DNA from: an uncultured Hyphomicrobiales bacterium
GTDB lineage: Bacteria; Pseudomonadota; Alphaproteobacteria; Rhizobiales; Devosiaceae
Direction of reading: 5' to 3'
Assembly: GCA_903828145.1 (NCBI GenBank)
Contig: CAIKKY010000007.1
Coordinates: 124,001 to 188,000 of the forward strand
Length of the DNA: 64,000 nucleotides
Positions 26,735-34,815 of the stretch are shown here, one piece after another (within the stretch, counting starts at the first letter, position 1; each line of letters opens with the position of its first letter). The notes beneath the pieces are model-generated. The model did not search any database. It saw nothing but the letters and a program-made list of their open reading frames with translations, and was not told the DNA's origin. A program made the translations under genes and the position numbers.

Positions 26735-27716
26735 CGATAAGCACCGTGTGCGGAACACGCCCGACCGGCACGGATTTCACGGCCTCGAGCGTCTCCATAT
26801 TGATGATGGTGATATCGTCGCTGAGCCCATTGGCGGCGATGGCGATTTTTTCATCCGAGCTGAGATCGACCGACCAGACGCGGCTGCCGACCAGCACATA
26901 TTTGATGACCTGATAAGACTTGGTGTCGATCACGGCCACATGGTTGGCACGGCCGAGGCTTGCAAGAATCTTGCTGCCATCCTTGGTGATGGCCATGCCC
27001 ACAGGCGTCACGTCTTCCTCGCGGAAGCCCTGCGGTACGAGGATCAGGCTGTCGACCACGAACTTGTAGGTTTCCGTGTCGATCACGTAGATTTCGCTCG
27101 AAAGCTCGCAACTCACCCACAACTGCTTGCCATCGGGCGTCAGAATGAGGCGGCGCGGCCGCGTGCCCACCACGATATTTTTGACCACGGCCTGCTTTTC
27201 AAGATCGACCACATGCACCATGTCGGCGACCTCAGAGGTCGCATAGACGGTCTTGCCACCGGGCACGACCAGAATGCCCTCAGGCTCAGCGCCGGTCGGG
27301 ATATCCATGGTGGAAATGCGCGACTGCAGGTCGATAGCCTCGATGCGCGAATCCTCCTCGTCGGAGACGAAAACAATGCTCTCGTCTTCGGAGAATTCGA
27401 ACATTTCCGGGCTGGGACCGGTCGGGATCGAGTCGATTACCGTCTGGGTCGCAACATCGATCACATCGATAGCGTCGTCATCGCCGCAGGCCACATAGAG
27501 CAGCGTGCGATCCTTGGTGAAGTGCATGTCGCGCGGGCGGCGCGACGTGGCGATACGGTTGATGACAGTGTAGTCTTTGTCGAGAACAACGACTTCATTG
27601 CCCTTTTCCGTCGAAACGAAAATATTCCCCGTTCCCGTCGCACGGCTGGGCGTAATCCCCAGCATGGCGGTGCCGATCAAAGCCGATCCTGTTGCCAGCA
27701 AATCCCTACGGCGCAT
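26727..27716 (-). CDS. Exported YVTN-type beta-propeller protein of the PQQ-linked system
   Basis: A 329-residue protein. The N-terminus has a twin-Arg motif and hydrophobic helix (RRRDLLATGSALIGTAMLG), so Tat export is plausible. About seven blades follow, each with the pattern of a YVTN/lactonase-like propeller (LLYVACGDDDAIDVIDV, VYATSEVADMVHVVDL, KQLWVSCELSSEIYVIDT, KIAIAANGLSDDITIINM). Such proteins accompany the PQQ-dehydrogenase ABC genes and are part of lanthanide-utilisation clusters. No catalytic motif is evident; a scaffold or metal-complex-binding role is inferred. It overlaps the binding-protein gene. Confidence 0.8.
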   Translation of the reverse strand: MRRRDLLATGSALIGTAMLGITPSRATGTGNIFVSTEKGNEVVVLDKDYTVINRIATSRRPRDMHFTKDRTLLYVACGDDDAIDVIDVATQTVIDSIPTGPSPEMFEFSEDESIVFVSDEEDSRIEAIDLQSRISTMDIPTGAEPEGILVVPGGKTVYATSEVADMVHVVDLEKQAVVKNIVVGTRPRRLILTPDGKQLWVSCELSSEIYVIDTETYKFVVDSLILVPQGFREEDVTPVGMAITKDGSKILASLGRANHVAVIDTKSYQVIKYVLVGSRVWSVDLSSDEKIAIAANGLSDDITIINMETLEAVKSVPVGRVPHTVLIDD

Positions 27717-27725
27717 CTTCGCTCC

Positions 27726-28148
27726 TTATTTAACGACAAACGTGCCCTTGAGGCCGCGGCTTTCGTAGCCCGGCACCCAGAAATCATACTCACCCGGCCG
27801 GATGGGCACGAAGGTCACGGTGAATGTGCCATCGGCATCCCATTCAAGGCTATAGGGCGTCTGCACCTTGATCTCGAGGTCGTCGACAACGATCTGGTTG
27901 ATCCAGACGTTCCGGAACAGCTCGGGCATCACCAGCGCCGTATCGTCAGGGTTGGTCACGGTAATGGCCAGCTTGTAATACTTGCCCGTCTCGATTTCGA
28001 ACCGATTGGTATCGAGCGTCAGCTGTTCAGCATCGATATTGATCGCCAGCGACGTCCCATTCGACGCCAGGTTGCCCTCGGCATGGGCAGCGGTGGCAAC
28101 CGGCAGGGCAAACAGCGCGCATGCGGCAACGGCCAGGACTTTGTGCAT
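27726..28148 (-). CDS. Exported cupredoxin-like protein lacking copper ligands
   Basis: A 140-residue protein starting at the ATG behind AGGAGGAAGG, with a signal peptide (VLAVAACALFALPVATAAHA). The second half reads as a cupredoxin-type beta sandwich (FTVTFVPIRPGEYDFWVPGYE, then GLKGTFVVK). The Cys, His and Met expected for a type 1 copper centre are absent: there is no Cys in the mature protein. It is the first gene of the four-gene minus-strand unit with the propeller, binding protein and permease. It may bind another ligand or act structurally. Confidence 0.72.
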   Translation of the reverse strand: MHKVLAVAACALFALPVATAAHAEGNLASNGTSLAINIDAEQLTLDTNRFEIETGKYYKLAITVTNPDDTALVMPELFRNVWINQIVVDDLEIKVQTPYSLEWDADGTFTVTFVPIRPGEYDFWVPGYESRGLKGTFVVK

Positions 28149-28203
28149 AGCCTTCCTCCTCAGATTGGACCGCAATAGGATCGCCGAAGGTCGCCTACAT
28201 TCA

Positions 28204-28320
28204 ATAGGCAATCCGCTATGACCATTATTGGCTTTGCCTATGGGTTGACCAGCATTGCCCCCCGCACGGTCGTTACCCGGACCTCCCTGTCCACCCCCCA
28301 ATGGCAATACGCTCTATTGC
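28204..28320. promoter_or_regulatory. Inverted repeats in the divergent promoter region of the ABC cluster
   Basis: The 241-bp gap separates two divergent transcripts. It contains ATAGGCAA (28204) with TTGCCTAT (28234), and a 17-bp palindrome GCAATACGCTCTATTGC (28304-28320). They look like sites for a dimeric regulator controlling both directions. The regulator is unknown. Confidence 0.5.
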
Positions 28321-28389
28321 GTTGAGCAATGGTCTGAAATGCTACTATGATCTTCAAAGTCATCGCTGAAAAGACTTCTGAGGATCAAC

Positions 28390-29382
28390 ATGCATAGACG
28401 CGCAGTTCTGGCCGGCATGGCCACGCTTTCGGCCACGCTCTCAGCCCAGGTGGCGTTGGGCTTCACGCCCGAGGGTCACAAACTCATTCTGGGCCTGCAA
28501 TCCACGGGCACCGCCAAGTGGGAACTGGCCGCCATGAGCGCGCTGGGGATCGACAAGAAGCACGGGCTCGAACTCACCGTGAAGGACCTGGCCGACGCCA
28601 AGGCGGGGCAGATTGCGCTCCAGGCCAAGGAAGTCGAAATCATCCTGTCGGATTTCGTCTGGGTGAACCTGCAGCGTCACCAGGGCAACAAGATGATGAT
28701 CGTGCCCCATTCGCTCACCGTGGGCGGGTTGTTGGTCGATCCGGCCGCAGGCATCGCCAGCGTCGCCGACCTCAAGGGCAAGACCCTCGCCGTGTCGGGC
28801 AGCTCGGTGGACAAGAGCTTTGTGATCCTCTCGGCCTATTACGCCAAACAGACCGGCGGGAAGCTGGCCGACGACGCCGACATCAAGTTCGGCGCCCCGC
28901 CGCTGATCAACGAGCTGTTCACCGGCGGCCAGGCGCAGGCCGCGCTCAACCTGTGGAACTGGAACGCCCGCGCCAAGGTGGCCGGCAAGACCGAGCTGAT
29001 CTCGGTCCCGGCCATGCTGGCCGATCTGGGTGTTTCGGCCACCCCGCCGCTCCTCGGCTGGGTGTTCAGCGAAGAGATGGCCACCGAGCGGAAGGCCGAT
29101 TTCAAAGCCTTCCTCGATGCCTCGTTCGAAACCAAAAAGGCCCTGGCGACCGACGACGCAATCTGGACCACGATCCGCGACGCCATGAATGTGGACAGCG
29201 ATGAGCTGTTCATCGCGCTGCGCGATGCCTACCGCGCCGGTATCGTGCTGAAATATTCGTTTGGTGAAATGCAGCCCGCCGCCGAAGCCTTCGCACTCAT
29301 GGCACAGTATGGCGGGGCTGATGTCGTGGGCGAAGCCACAACCCTCGACGAGGGCACCTTCTGGAAAGGTTACCGCAAATAG
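28390..29382 (+). CDS. ABC transporter substrate-binding protein, NitT/TauT type
   Basis: A 330-residue exported protein with a signal peptide (RRAVLAGMATLSATLSAQVALG). The two-lobed fold is of the nitrate/taurine/thiamine-precursor class, with motifs SVADLKGKTLAVSGSSVDKSF and a later PPLINELFTGGQAQAALNLWNW. It is the first gene of a plus-strand unit with its own permease and ATPase. Position between two halves of the PQQ-linked ABC system suggests that its ligand serves the same process (metal chelate, alcohol-related compound or cofactor precursor), but the ligand is not readable from sequence. Confidence 0.85.
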   Translation: MHRRAVLAGMATLSATLSAQVALGFTPEGHKLILGLQSTGTAKWELAAMSALGIDKKHGLELTVKDLADAKAGQIALQAKEVEIILSDFVWVNLQRHQGNKMMIVPHSLTVGGLLVDPAAGIASVADLKGKTLAVSGSSVDKSFVILSAYYAKQTGGKLADDADIKFGAPPLINELFTGGQAQAALNLWNWNARAKVAGKTELISVPAMLADLGVSATPPLLGWVFSEEMATERKADFKAFLDASFETKKALATDDAIWTTIRDAMNVDSDELFIALRDAYRAGIVLKYSFGEMQPAAEAFALMAQYGGADVVGEATTLDEGTFWKGYRK

Positions 29383-29411
29383 CGAGCGGGCCCGTACGGC
29401 AGGTTTCGGCC

Positions 29412-30188
29412 ATGCGGGCCGCTACCCAAGAACGACAGGGCCACGGTATCCGCTGGGAAATCGTGAGCCCTGCCCTTCTGTTGATCGTCTGGCAGGCGCT
29501 GGCCATGCTCTACCCGGGCCGCCTGTTCCCGACCCCTATCGCCGTTGCCCAACAGATGTGGACCTTCTCCGCCTCTGGCCGTTTGCCGCTGGATATGGCC
29601 AAGACCCTCACCCGCGCGGCCATAGCCTTCTTCATTTCCATGGGGATCGGCAGCATCATCGGCGTGGCGATGGGGCGGAACCGCATTTTGGACCGGCTGT
29701 TTTCGGCCTGGGTGATTGTGGGCCTCAACATGCCCGCCATTGTCATCGCCATCGTGCTGTACATCTGGCTCGGGCTCACCGAATTCGCGCTCATCCTGGC
29801 GGTGGTCGTCAATAAGGTCCCGCTCGTCATCACTACCATCCGCGAAGGCGTGCGCAGCTTTTCGGCTGATTACGATGAACTGGGCCGGGCGTTTCGCTTC
29901 CCGCTCCTGCGCCGCCTGCGGCTGATCTTCTGGCCGCAGCTTGTGCCCTATGTGCTGGCCGCGGCCCGCACCGGCCTGTCGCTCGTGTGGAAAATCGTGC
30001 TGGTCTTTGAGGTCCTGGGGTCCGATGGCGGCGTGGGCTTCCGCATCTCCGAACTGTTCCAGTTCTTCGATATCAAGGGCATCCTCGCCTACACGGCTGC
30101 CTTCATCCTCGTCGTGCTCGTCTTCGAATATGGCGTGTTGCGGCCCCTCGAACGCTCGGTGTTGAAATGGCGAATGGACCGCGCGTAA
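29412..30188 (+). CDS. ABC transporter permease, NitT/TauT type
   Basis: An inner-membrane permease of 258 residues with about six hydrophobic segments. The cytoplasmic EAA-type loop is YDELGRAFRFPLLRRLRLIFWPQL, and the VLAAARTGLSLVWKIVLVFE stretch is typical of SsuC/TauC proteins. It begins 29 bp after the binding-protein gene and overlaps the ATPase gene by 22 bp, so the three form one importer operon. Confidence 0.9.
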   Translation: MRAATQERQGHGIRWEIVSPALLLIVWQALAMLYPGRLFPTPIAVAQQMWTFSASGRLPLDMAKTLTRAAIAFFISMGIGSIIGVAMGRNRILDRLFSAWVIVGLNMPAIVIAIVLYIWLGLTEFALILAVVVNKVPLVITTIREGVRSFSADYDELGRAFRFPLLRRLRLIFWPQLVPYVLAAARTGLSLVWKIVLVFEVLGSDGGVGFRISELFQFFDIKGILAYTAAFILVVLVFEYGVLRPLERSVLKWRMDRA

Positions 30189-30898
30189 CACTCGACATTG
30201 CGCTCAAGCGGTTTCCCCGGCTGCCGGTGCCGCTGATCGAGGGTCTGGCGCTCGAGATCGCCCCATCGAGCGTGGTTGCGCTTGTCGGGCCATCCGGCGT
30301 TGGCAAATCGAGCCTGCTGCGCCTCGTGGCGGGGATCGATACCGATTTCACCGGCTCGATTCTGGTCGATGGCCTGCCTGCCGCAACGGCGCCACCGGCG
30401 GGCTTCGTGTTTCAGGATTCGCGCCTTCTCCCCTGGCTCACGGCACGCGACAACATCCGCGCAGTGCGCCCGGCGATCACCGCCGCCGAGGCCACGGCGC
30501 TGCTCAGGCAGGTCGATCTCGAAACCTATGCCGACGCCTTTCCGCGCCAGCTCTCCGGCGGCATGCAGCGGCGGGTGGCGCTGGCCCGCGCACTGGCCGT
30601 AAACCCGGATCTGCTGCTGTTGGACGAACCCTTCGTTTCGCTCGACCGCGCGCTGGTCACCGATCTTCAGCGCGTCTTCCTGAGCCTGTTTGATCGGCAG
30701 CACCCCACGGTGCTCCTCGTCACCCACTGGCCTGAGGATGCCGCGATCCTCGCCGACCGCGCCATACTGCTCGATGGACGGCCGCTGCGGATCGTGGGAG
30801 ATTTCCAGCTCGAGGGCAAACGCGGCGAACGCAGCCGTGCCCACATCGAGCAGATGACCGCACTGATTTCTGAACACAGAACCGAGGCCACCCGATGA
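30167..30898 (+). CDS. ABC transporter ATPase, NitT/TauT type
   Basis: A 243-residue ATPase. Walker A is GPSGVGKSS, the signature LSGGMQRR, Walker B LLLLDEPFVSLD and the switch His in LVTHWPEDA. The Q-loop is in GFVFQDSRLLPW. It overlaps the permease gene at its start and the next ATPase by 4 bp (ATGA), so one message carries both ATPases. It should energise the 28390-30188 importer. Confidence 0.9.
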   Translation: MANGPRVTLDIALKRFPRLPVPLIEGLALEIAPSSVVALVGPSGVGKSSLLRLVAGIDTDFTGSILVDGLPAATAPPAGFVFQDSRLLPWLTARDNIRAVRPAITAAEATALLRQVDLETYADAFPRQLSGGMQRRVALARALAVNPDLLLLDEPFVSLDRALVTDLQRVFLSLFDRQHPTVLLVTHWPEDAAILADRAILLDGRPLRIVGDFQLEGKRGERSRAHIEQMTALISEHRTEATR

Positions 30899-31653
30899 CC
30901 GACATTGAGACAGTGCTCGCGCTAAACACCATCACCAAGACTTACGGCAAGACCACCGCCCTGAAGGACGTGTCGCTGTCGATCAAGAAGGGTGAGATTG
31001 TCGGTCTGCTCGGACCCAACGGGGCGGGCAAATCCACCCTGTTCCAGATCGCCGCCGGGCTTTTCGCGCCCGATGGCGGCAGCGTGAATGTCTTCGGCAT
31101 GACCTACCAGGGCCAGGCCGCGCAGATTCTGACCCGCCTCGGGGTGGTGTTTCAGGCCCGGGCCATTGATCTCGACATGACCGTCATTGCCAATCTGCGC
31201 TTCCATGCCGCCCTGTTCGGGCTGGGCGGAAAGTCCGCTGAGGCCCGGATTGCCGATGTTGCGGCCCTGCTCGAAATCACCGACCTCATCAAGAAGCCGG
31301 TGCGCACCCTGTCGGGCGGCAATCAGCGCCGGGTCGAGGTGGCACGGGCCCTGCTCAATAAGCCGGACCTGCTGCTGATGGACGAGCCGACCGTCGGGCT
31401 CGATCCGGTGTCGCGCCAGCTCGTGGTGCGCCACATCCGCGACGTGCGCGACCGTAACGGCACCACGATCCTCTGGGCCACGCACCTGATTGAGGAACTG
31501 GCTGGCGCCGACCGCATCATCATGCTGCGCACGGGCGAAATCATCCAGGAAGGAACCCCCGCCGAGCTTCTGGCGCGAGCCGGGGCCGCGACCCTTACCG
31601 ATGCCTATATCGCGCTCACCGGCGCGCCGGAGGTTGAGGCGACGCCCGCCTAG
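30895..31653 (+). CDS. ABC transporter ATPase of the PQQ-dehydrogenase-linked system (LutE/PedA-like)
   Basis: A 252-residue ATPase of the ABC-2/CcmA-type class. Walker A is GPNGAGKST, the signature is LSGGNQRR, Walker B LLMDEPTVGLD, and the switch is WATHLIEE. The class matches the ABC-2 permease at 24751-25551 rather than the NitT-type permease next door. ATPases of this kind are annotated for PQQ-dependent alcohol dehydrogenase systems and correspond to LutE in lanthanide clusters. Its start overlaps the preceding ATPase stop (ATGA). Confidence 0.85.
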   Translation: MTDIETVLALNTITKTYGKTTALKDVSLSIKKGEIVGLLGPNGAGKSTLFQIAAGLFAPDGGSVNVFGMTYQGQAAQILTRLGVVFQARAIDLDMTVIANLRFHAALFGLGGKSAEARIADVAALLEITDLIKKPVRTLSGGNQRRVEVARALLNKPDLLLMDEPTVGLDPVSRQLVVRHIRDVRDRNGTTILWATHLIEELAGADRIIMLRTGEIIQEGTPAELLARAGAATLTDAYIALTGAPEVEATPA

Positions 31654-31738
31654 AGCGGCAACCCGCTGCCAATCTTGGCTATCGGCCTTTCCTATGGTCT
31701 AGTCGGCTAGGGTCGAGCTAACGTGAAACGGAGACGAC

Positions 31739-32548
31739 ATGCGCACCTGGCACATCCTCGTAAGTCTGGGCCTGATCGTCTCCTCGGCGCTCGGACTTCT
31801 GGTTATGGCGGGGGGTGCGCGCGATCTGCTGGCGCCGCCGCTTCAGGCCGAACTGGCCGTTCAGGATTTCCCCTTGCCGGCAGACATGGGCGTCGATCCC
31901 GATCGGGTCGCGACCTTTATGGCCAACGAGCTGGAGCAACGGCTGGAGGACGATATCGCGATCCGGCTGACGCTGAAGCCTGAGGCGGTCAAGAAGGTCA
32001 AGGAAATCGTGTTGCCGCGGTTGATGAATGTCGTCGTGGTGCAATCCATGATGCATGACATTCCCGAATTGTCGGCGCTTCTCGACCTCAGTTCCTTCCG
32101 CCGCACGGTCAGCGGCACCATCACCAGCACCAAGGCCGCCGACGATGTGGCCCTGACCGTACCCGGGGCGCTCCTCGCCACCGTGGACGGGACCAAGGTC
32201 AAAGTCACCACGACCTCGACCGGGCTGGCAGCCCTCGAACTGGGACCCATGGAAGCGGGCCAGACCCACAAGATCACGCTGTGGCTCGACGCCAGCTCGC
32301 TGGAGGCCGACCTGGGCCAATCCATCCTGCTCGGCGCCGCCAATGGCGAGCGCGGGCGGGTTATGCTCTGGGGCGATCACGGCTGGTTCGGTGCTGACGT
32401 GGAAGCGCTGCGCTGGTCGCGCTGGGTGATCGGTGCCGATCTCGGCGCTGTGCTGATTTTCGGCCTCGCGAGCCTGTTCGTGCCGCTGCTGATGCGCCGG
32501 AAAGACCACGCGCGTCCGATTGTTGCCGCACAGCCGAAATCAGCCTGA
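31739..32548 (+). CDS. Membrane-anchored periplasmic protein of unknown function
   Basis: I do not recognise a family. The 269-residue protein has an N-terminal hydrophobic helix (ILVSLGLIVSSALGLLVMAGG), a large polar region and a C-terminal helix (WVIGADLGAVLIFGLASLFVPLLM), so it is probably a periplasmic domain held at both ends in the inner membrane. The middle contains beta-rich stretches with many Thr and Val (TVSGTITSTKAADDVALTV). It lies 85 bp after the LutE-like ATPase in the same direction, may share its transcript, and starts behind CGGAGA. Association with the PQQ/lanthanide island is inferred. Confidence 0.75.
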   Translation: MRTWHILVSLGLIVSSALGLLVMAGGARDLLAPPLQAELAVQDFPLPADMGVDPDRVATFMANELEQRLEDDIAIRLTLKPEAVKKVKEIVLPRLMNVVVVQSMMHDIPELSALLDLSSFRRTVSGTITSTKAADDVALTVPGALLATVDGTKVKVTTTSTGLAALELGPMEAGQTHKITLWLDASSLEADLGQSILLGAANGERGRVMLWGDHGWFGADVEALRWSRWVIGADLGAVLIFGLASLFVPLLMRRKDHARPIVAAQPKSA

Positions 32549-32803
32549 TCCGCCAGGGCCGGTCCGCCCGATAGGCTCCTGAGCCGCCTGTCACCGCAGC
32601 ACCCGTTGGCTATTGTACTTGGCTCGCGATGGATCAAACCCTGTCGAACCGCAAGCCCTGCCGCCCTGGGGCAGGACGCCAGCCGAAGCGCCGTGCTCTC
32701 TGGGCGCACAAAGCACCGAGGTCCGCGGACGGGCCCCGGGCCTCTTCCCACGCGCTGCTCCGCATGAAACCGGACGAGTTCGCCCGGGCGGGGCGCCGTC
32801 CCC
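32549..32803. other. Gene-free gap between convergent genes, rich in inverted repeats
   Basis: The 255 bp contain several stem-forming segments: CCTGCC/GGCAGG near 32670, the palindrome GTCCGCGGAC near 32732, and GTGCT/AGCAC around 32695-32725. A GGGGC...GCCCC-type hairpin followed by TTTGGTTTTT ends near 32817. This may be only the terminators of the two converging genes, or a structured RNA; I could not match it to a known RNA. Confidence 0.35.
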
Positions 32804-33394
32804 CTACTTTGGTTTTTCGGGGGTGACAGGGGCGGCTTCAATGCCAAAGGTCAGCATGCCGGGTTCAAACTGGAACACCCGTTCGCCCACGGTGGATGAT
32901 CCGCCGCGCTTGCCGGTGATCTTGTCGGTCTGAACTTCCTGCGCCAGAGCTTCGGCCGTTTGCTCTTCCAGCTGGTTTTCGGCGTCGATCAGGCCCTGGA
33001 CCTCTTCGCCCTGCTTGATCATACCCATGGCGTCGTTGACCTTGATCTTGAGGTCATCCGAATAGGGAAGCTGATAGGCGCGCGGCTGACCCGTTGGAAA
33101 ATTGTCTTTATCCAGCGTTTGCAGCCACAGGAAGACATGGCCCTTCTCGTTCTGCAGCGGACTGGGCTCGATAATCTGGGCCCAGAGCATGCGGAAATTA
33201 AACGGAATTGGCCCATCCGTCGGCAGGCCACGCAGCTCACCAACACCAAAAAAGGTGAGCGGAATGAGCGCGATGGTCGCGAGGGTGGCCAGCCCTTTGA
33301 ATACCCAGTTCAGCCGCGACATCAGCAGCAGGTAAGCCAGCAGCGCGGCAACCAGCGCATAGGCTGCCGTCAGGGACAGGATCGTGAAGGTCAT
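32804..33394 (-). CDS. Membrane protein of the ExbB-like operon, unknown function
   Basis: A 196-residue protein with two N-terminal hydrophobic helices (ILSLTAAYALVAALLAYLLL and GLATLATIALIPLTFFGVG) and a soluble C-terminal domain of about 130 residues, probably periplasmic. I recognise no family. Its start overlaps the stop of the upstream ExbD-like gene (ATGA). Co-translation with that gene and the ExbB-like channel gene suggests the three products form one membrane complex. It is the last gene of the operon. Confidence 0.75.
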   Translation of the reverse strand: MTFTILSLTAAYALVAALLAYLLLMSRLNWVFKGLATLATIALIPLTFFGVGELRGLPTDGPIPFNFRMLWAQIIEPSPLQNEKGHVFLWLQTLDKDNFPTGQPRAYQLPYSDDLKIKVNDAMGMIKQGEEVQGLIDAENQLEEQTAEALAQEVQTDKITGKRGGSSTVGERVFQFEPGMLTFGIEAAPVTPEKPK

Positions 33395-34071
33395 TGCGGA
33401 ATCACCTGTCCCGTCGCTGCATCAATCGGCCCGGATGGCCCGCCGCCGCCCCCGCCGCCGTCCTTGCCACCCGACGAGCGGGTCAGCTCGACAAGGCTCT
33501 TGGGCGTGCTCGTGACATTGAGCACGTCCTGCCCCTTGAGGGTAAAGCGGACCGCCGTCTCTTCATCACCCGTGCCCTTCATCTGCAGGGTCTGATAGAA
33601 GACGATCTTCACGGTGGGGTTCAGCTTTTCAACCTTTACGGTCACCGGCAGGGGTGCGCTGCTGTTGGCGATATAGTGCACGACATTAACGGTATATTCG
33701 CCGTCTTCGAGGCCGCGGAAGGCCACGATTTCCTGGTTCAGCGGGTTCGAGATTTCCTTCCCATCGAGCAGGATCACGTCCTTGAACATGCCGCGGTCGT
33801 CGCGCTCGAGATGCATCAGTCCCGCCTCTCGCTGGTTGTACCAGACGATATTGCCGGCCGGGTCTTCGACATAGGTGTCCATGTCGTCCGTATTATCATC
33901 TGGCCAGGTGACGGTGATCATCATTTCAGCCTTGGGATCAACCTTGCCCTGATCGGCGGGCTTGTTGATCATGGCGAACGAAATGAAGAACATGAAGGTG
34001 ATGGCCTTCAGTGAATTGAACAGCAGGGCCGAGAAAATCTCGAACTCTGGTTCCTGTTCCTCTTCAAACAT
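33391..34071 (-). CDS. ExbD-position membrane protein with periplasmic beta domain
   Basis: A 226-residue protein with a short acidic cytoplasmic start, one transmembrane helix (ALLFNSLKAITFMFFISFAMI), and a periplasmic region. The domain at about residues 50-130 (MMITVTWPDDNTDDMDTYVEDP, then VVHYIANSSAPLPVTVKV) resembles DUF2135-like beta sandwiches. The end is Gly-rich. Topology and position after an ExbB/MotA-like gene match ExbD/TolR, but the conserved membrane Asp of ExbD is not obvious; Asn and Lys lie in or near the helix instead. It overlaps both neighbours. Confidence 0.72.
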   Translation of the reverse strand: MFEEEQEPEFEIFSALLFNSLKAITFMFFISFAMINKPADQGKVDPKAEMMITVTWPDDNTDDMDTYVEDPAGNIVWYNQREAGLMHLERDDRGMFKDVILLDGKEISNPLNQEIVAFRGLEDGEYTVNVVHYIANSSAPLPVTVKVEKLNPTVKIVFYQTLQMKGTGDEETAVRFTLKGQDVLNVTSTPKSLVELTRSSGGKDGGGGGGGPSGPIDAATGQVIPQ

Positions 34072-34807
34072 CGCGCTCGCCCCGGGCCAGCAGCGGCAGG
34101 AGCGACACTTCCGTGAAGCTGACCGCGGTCTGGCTGATGTCGGTCACCAGCGCATCGGCAATGTTATATTCCAGCCGAAGAAGAATGCCGCCAATGAGGC
34201 CGGCAATCGTGGTCAACAGCGACACAGCCATGCCGGCAATCATGTCCTGCAGGGCGGTGCGCAAGGTATCAACGTCGAAATTCGACAGGTCGCCCATGGA
34301 ATTCAGCATCATGACGAAGCCGACCATCGTGCCAAGCATGCCGAGCTTGTACAGAAGATCGGTGCCATAAACGCCGATCTTGGTGCGGCGGCGGAAGCTG
34401 GCTCCGAGGCTCATCATCAGCAGATGGGCATTGCCCTCCACTTCGGACGGGTGCTCCCGCGAGCGGATCACATCGGCCATGTAGCGGTCGACCAGCCCGT
34501 TGCCGCGCGGCAGGGCGGGCACGCGCGTCGATGTGGCCAGCATGTCCTTGATCTGCAGTGCGCGGCGGTATTCACGCCCCAGTTCCACCAGAATCCAAAG
34601 GCAGTGGGCCGAGAAGCCGACATAGAGCACCGCGATCAGCACGGTGATTTTGGACCGGTCAGAGCCAAACAGATAGTTCAGAAGCCCGTAGTCATAGGAT
34701 ACGACCGCGGCCACCGCGATCAGCGCCATCAACAGCGCCCATTTCAGAACGGCGTCAAAAGCCCCGCTGCGGCCGGGTAACATGATTGCATCGGCAAGTT
34801 GCGTCAT
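34064..34807 (-). CDS. MotA/TolQ/ExbB-family proton-channel protein
   Basis: A 247-residue membrane protein. The start at 34807 lies 9 bp after the upstream stop with AGGACGG before it; an earlier in-frame ATG (34858) is inside the neighbouring gene. Four hydrophobic helices are seen. The last two carry the family signature: LYKLGMLGTMVGFVMML and DMIAGMAVSLLTTIAGLIGGILL, corresponding to the ion-path helices of ExbB and MotA. The partner is the ExbD-position gene that overlaps it by 8 bp. It probably uses proton flow to energise something across the envelope. It is not the standard exbB or tolQ locus. Confidence 0.85.
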   Translation of the reverse strand: MTQLADAIMLPGRSGAFDAVLKWALLMALIAVAAVVSYDYGLLNYLFGSDRSKITVLIAVLYVGFSAHCLWILVELGREYRRALQIKDMLATSTRVPALPRGNGLVDRYMADVIRSREHPSEVEGNAHLLMMSLGASFRRRTKIGVYGTDLLYKLGMLGTMVGFVMMLNSMGDLSNFDVDTLRTALQDMIAGMAVSLLTTIAGLIGGILLRLEYNIADALVTDISQTAVSFTEVSLLPLLARGERDV

Positions 34808-34815
34808 TGTCCGTC

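Noticed and set aside
32549-32803. 6S, SRP or RNase P RNA
   Set aside because: The conserved cores of these RNAs could not be found, so only a structured gap is reported.
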